Below are positions 34,478-34,610 of a stretch of DNA of 34,610 bases, piece by piece; position 1 is the first letter of the stretch; every line of letters begins with the position of its first letter. The notes below the pieces were generated by a model. The model made no database searches. It was given only the letters and a program-made list of their open reading frames with translations, and was not told where the DNA came from. Source of the DNA: JBMYTN01 sp049604415 (lineage in GTDB: Bacteria; Pseudomonadota; Alphaproteobacteria; Rhodospirillales; Rhodospirillaceae); contig JBMYTN010000044.1 of the NCBI GenBank assembly GCA_049604415.1, forward strand, positions 1 through 34,610. The letters are read 5' to 3'. The position numbers and the translations under genes were made by a program.

Positions 34478-34610
34478 GGGCGCTCCAGTTCCCTGAGGTG
34501 AGCGGGGTGCCGGTTACGGTGCCAGATAAAGCGCTCAACTACATATGTAGTTGGCGGGCGCTCCGGTTCCCTGAGGTAAGTTAGACACTGTTTTTCGGTG
34601 CCAGATAAAG
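34478..34610. repeat. 79-base direct repeat, continuing past the window end
   Basis: GGGCGCTCC-GTTCCCTGAGGT-AG begins at 34478 and again at 34556, and GGTGCCAGATAAAG ends each unit (34518-34531 and 34597-34610). The second unit stops exactly at the window edge, so more copies may follow. The middle parts differ between units. Confidence 0.75.
34537..34552. repeat. Perfect 16-base palindrome between the 79-base units
   Basis: AACTACATATGTAGTT is fully self-complementary and AT-rich in an otherwise G/C-rich region. It lies in the spacer between the two repeat units and has the form of a dimeric protein-binding or recombination site; no known match is recognised. Confidence 0.6.

Noticed and set aside
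34252..34584. Short open frames across the terminal repeats
   Set aside because: They are created by the 55-base repeats (repeated FVALKRRAGLFF-like peptides) and have no start context.
34259..34610. CRISPR array
   Set aside because: Units are 55 or 79 bases long with palindromic or diverging content, no short repeat/unique spacer pattern, and no cas genes in the window.

Overview
The window is GC-rich chromosomal DNA from an alphaproteobacterium, most likely of the Rhodospirillales type. I infer this from the gene order mdh-sucC-sucD-sucA-sucB-lpd on one strand, a DUF2336 protein (a family common in that class), the density of PAS/Cache/GGDEF/EAL/histidine kinase genes, and codon use. No phage genes, transposases, tRNAs, rRNAs or CRISPR arrays were seen.

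Layout. 1-6.9 kb: a long palindrome, a DUF2336 gene and tldD on the minus strand; then on the plus strand a methyltransferase, an orphan Tat-exported ABC substrate-binding protein, a secreted trypsin-like protease and a DUF4269 protein. 6.9-12.7 kb is a signalling block: a diguanylate cyclase with a Cache-like sensor but no membrane segment, an AT-richer patch holding a small lipoprotein behind a good sigma70-like promoter, and a divergent heme oxygenase / bacteriophytochrome kinase pair. 12.7-17.1 kb: an RND permease and its membrane fusion protein, translationally coupled, with no outer-membrane channel gene. 17.3-22.9 kb: an alpha/beta hydrolase, a PAS-PAS-GGDEF-EAL protein overlapping a PAN-domain lipoprotein, and a hybrid-free Cache histidine kinase whose periplasmic loop is histidine-rich. 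22.9-32.2 kb: the TCA-cycle cluster, read right to left and closed by a strong terminator after lpd. 32.2-34.6 kb: a long leader/intergenic region, a chromate-transporter-like gene and two families of tandem repeats running off the window end.

How the genes work together. The TCA block supplies malate dehydrogenase, both succinyl-CoA synthetase subunits and all three 2-oxoglutarate dehydrogenase components. Its spacers are structured: an intrinsic-terminator-like hairpin lies between sucA and sucB, a long hairpin between sucB and lpd, and another between sucD and sucA, suggesting that E1 and E2/E3 levels are set separately. The heme oxygenase would make biliverdin for the phytochrome beside it. 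The two c-di-GMP proteins and two kinases have no response regulator gene in the window. The most novel-looking items are the His-rich Cache kinase, the GGDEF-EAL/PAN lipoprotein pair with an altered EAL metal site, the divergent phytochrome N-terminus, the intercistronic structures of the suc cluster, and the terminal 55-bp and 79-bp repeats.
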